This document shows positions 5,214 to 6,620 of a DNA stretch of 6,620 bases, in pieces. The first letter of the stretch is position 1. Each line of letters starts with the position of its first letter. The translations under genes were made by a program, and so were the position numbers. This DNA comes from DASPKW01 sp038244055. Lineage in GTDB: Bacteria; Planctomycetota; Phycisphaerae; Tepidisphaerales; Tepidisphaeraceae. The DNA is taken from contig JBBRTW010000413.1 of NCBI GenBank assembly GCA_038244055.1, forward strand, positions 1-6,620, given 5' to 3'. The notes beneath the pieces are model-generated. The model had not been told where the DNA came from and searched no databases. It worked only from the letters and a program-made list of their open reading frames with translations.

Positions 5214-6620
5214 ATGAAGTGCATCGCGTGGTTGGTCCTGGGCGTGTGCATTGGTGTTCTGGCTTCGGCGGTTTATGGCGCGGAAGCGCCCAAGCCGATT
5301 GGACCGCTTCCCTCGGCCAGTCAGCTTAGGTGGCAGGAGGGGGAGCTGACGATGTTCGTTCACTTCACCGTCAACACGTTCACCGGCCGGGAATGGGGCG
5401 ATGGGAAGGAAGCGGAGAAGATATTCAATCCCACGCAGCTCGATGCGCGGCAATGGGCGAAGGCGGCGAAGGAGGCGGGGTTCACGATGATGATCCTGAC
5501 GGCCAAGCATCACGATGGATTCTGCCTCTGGCCGACGAAGCTGACGGACCATTGCGTGCGCAGCAGCCCGTGGAAGGAGGGGAAGGGGGATGTGGTGAAG
5601 GAATTCGTCGATGCGGTGCGAGGCCAGGGGATGAAAGTGGGCCTCTATCTCTCGCCGTGGGATCGCAATCAGCCGGTGTATGGTGATTCACCTAAATACG
5701 ATGAATATTACAAGGGCCAGTTGCGCGAGCTGCTGACGCAGTACGGGCCGATCGCCGAGATGTGGTTCGATGGGGCCAATGGCGAAGGGCCCAACGGCAA
5801 GAAGCAGGTGTATGACTGGGAGGGATATCGGGCGGTGATCCGCGAGCTGATGCCGGAGGTGGTGCAGTTCTCCGATGCCGGGCCGGATATCCGCTGGATC
5901 GGCAACGAGCATGGCTTCGCGGGCGATCCGTGCTGGTCGATGGTCGATCCCAAGCGCGTGCCGTATGCGGGGTTCAACGGCAAGGGCGTGCATGAGGCGC
6001 TGCAGCATGGCGATGAAACCGGCACGGTCTGGCGGCCGGGCGAGTGCGATGTATCGATCCGGCCGGGGTGGTTCTGGCATGCGGCCGAGGATGCGAAGCT
6101 CAAGACGGTGGATCAACTGGTGGAGATTTATTTCAAGAGCGTGGGCCGGAACAGTTTGATGCTGCTGAACGTTCCGCCCAACGACAAGGGATTGTTGGCC
6201 GATGGCGATGTGAAGCGGCTCAAAGAATTTCGGGCGGCGCTCGATGAGATTTTCAAGACCAATCTCGCGGCCGGCGCGACGGCGAGCGCCAGCAACACGC
6301 GCGGCGGCGATGCGGCGTATGGGCCGGGCAATGCGGTCGATGGCAAGGCGCAGACCTACTGGGCCACCGATGATGCGGTCACCAAGGAATGCTGGATCGA
6401 GCTGGACCTGGGCAAGCCGGTGAAGTTCAACATCGCCTGCCTGAAGGAGAATATCGCGCTGGGCCAGCGCGTGTCGGCCTGGCGGCTGGAGGTTCCCGAT
6501 GGGGATAAATGGAAAACGATTCAGCGCGGCACGACGATCGGCCGGAAAAAGCTGGATCGATTCGAGCCGGTGACGGCGCAGAAGGTTCGTCTGGTGATCG
6601 AGAGCGCGCGGGCCTGCCCG
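5214..6620 (+). CDS. Secreted alpha-L-fucosidase (GH29) with F5/8 type C domain, 3' end outside window
   Basis: Hydrolyses terminal alpha-L-fucose from glycans outside the cytoplasm. I translated 469 codons with no stop. Residues 1 to about 23 are a signal peptide (MKCIAWLVLG core, cut near VYGA). The GH29 catalytic domain covers about 35-345: AKHHDGFCLWP (97-107), SSPWKEGKGD (117-126), GLYLSPWD (143-150), and MWFDGA (183-188), where Asp186 is the expected nucleophile. Glu232 in RWIGNE (227-232) is the likely acid/base; its 46-residue distance from Asp186 and the surrounding motifs resemble subfamily GH29-B, which prefers branched alpha-1,3/1,4-fucosides. Residues about 350-469 form an F5/8 type C, CBM32-like module (NLAAGATASAS, NAVDGKAQTYWAT, WIELDLG, RLVIESARACP) that usually binds sugar. 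Only a few residues of that domain should be missing, unless another domain follows. The start is set by GGAGG. Divergent from the propeller gene; no other polysaccharide-use genes are visible. Confidence 0.95.
   Translation, partial: MKCIAWLVLGVCIGVLASAVYGAEAPKPIGPLPSASQLRWQEGELTMFVHFTVNTFTGREWGDGKEAEKIFNPTQLDARQWAKAAKEAGFTMMILTAKHHDGFCLWPTKLTDHCVRSSPWKEGKGDVVKEFVDAVRGQGMKVGLYLSPWDRNQPVYGDSPKYDEYYKGQLRELLTQYGPIAEMWFDGANGEGPNGKKQVYDWEGYRAVIRELMPEVVQFSDAGPDIRWIGNEHGFAGDPCWSMVDPKRVPYAGFNGKGVHEALQHGDETGTVWRPGECDVSIRPGWFWHAAEDAKLKTVDQLVEIYFKSVGRNSLMLLNVPPNDKGLLADGDVKRLKEFRAALDEIFKTNLAAGATASASNTRGGDAAYGPGNAVDGKAQTYWATDDAVTKECWIELDLGKPVKFNIACLKENIALGQRVSAWRLEVPDGDKWKTIQRGTTIGRKKLDRFEPVTAQKVRLVIESARACP

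Noticed and set aside
5078..5329. Possible small upstream gene with GGAGG 6 nt before an ATG at 5078, overlapping the fucosidase start
   Set aside because: It overlaps the fucosidase out of frame by over 100 bp, spans the predicted promoter and palindrome, and its product resembles nothing. The ribosome-site match may be chance.
1..6620. CRISPR array, insertion sequence, prophage, tRNA or other mobile signature
   Set aside because: No regularly spaced repeats, transposase or integrase motifs, terminal inverted repeats, or tRNA-like T-loops were found on either strand.

Overview
This window looks like a piece of a Planctomycetota chromosome, plausibly of the Phycisphaerae type. The main clue is the N-terminus of the protein at 3577-5004 (minus strand), which carries a LESRTLLSA motif. 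This is a variant of the LEPR-XLL motif that marks many planctomycete exported or surface proteins. High GC content, weak or absent Shine-Dalgarno sequences on two of the four genes, a secreted HEAT-repeat protein and a secreted GH29 fucosidase all fit that group. The organism call is an inference from gene content; there is no rRNA in the window.

Layout. (1) 1-1597, minus strand: glmS, the glutamine-dependent fructose-6-phosphate aminotransferase that feeds amino-sugar and cell-wall synthesis; about 90 C-terminal residues lie beyond the window. (2) 1598-1988: a 391-bp gap between divergent genes with three nested or stacked hairpins (1645-1684, 1694-1739, 1750-1776), which may be a structured glmS leader or a separate small RNA on the plus strand. 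(3) 1989-3521, plus strand: an exported 510-residue protein with an unrecognised N-terminal domain, a Pro/Ser/Thr-rich linker and C-terminal HEAT-like repeats. (4) 3522-3576: a short convergent junction with a weak hairpin. (5) 3577-5004, minus strand: a LEPR-XLL protein built of seven degenerate SBBP-type beta-propeller repeats. (6) 5005-5213: a divergent promoter region with an extended -10 box followed by an 18-bp perfect palindrome. (7) 5214-6620, plus strand: a secreted GH29 alpha-L-fucosidase with a C-terminal F5/8 type C (CBM32-like) module, cut at its last residues by the window edge.

The genes do not form one operon; each neighbouring pair is divergent or convergent. glmS is housekeeping. 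The other three encode proteins predicted to leave the cytoplasm: a sugar hydrolase, a propeller protein and a HEAT protein. I see no mobile element, CRISPR array, tRNA or rRNA. I found no clearly new multi-gene system. The signals most worth a second look are the structured gap upstream of glmS and the palindrome just downstream of the likely fucosidase promoter.
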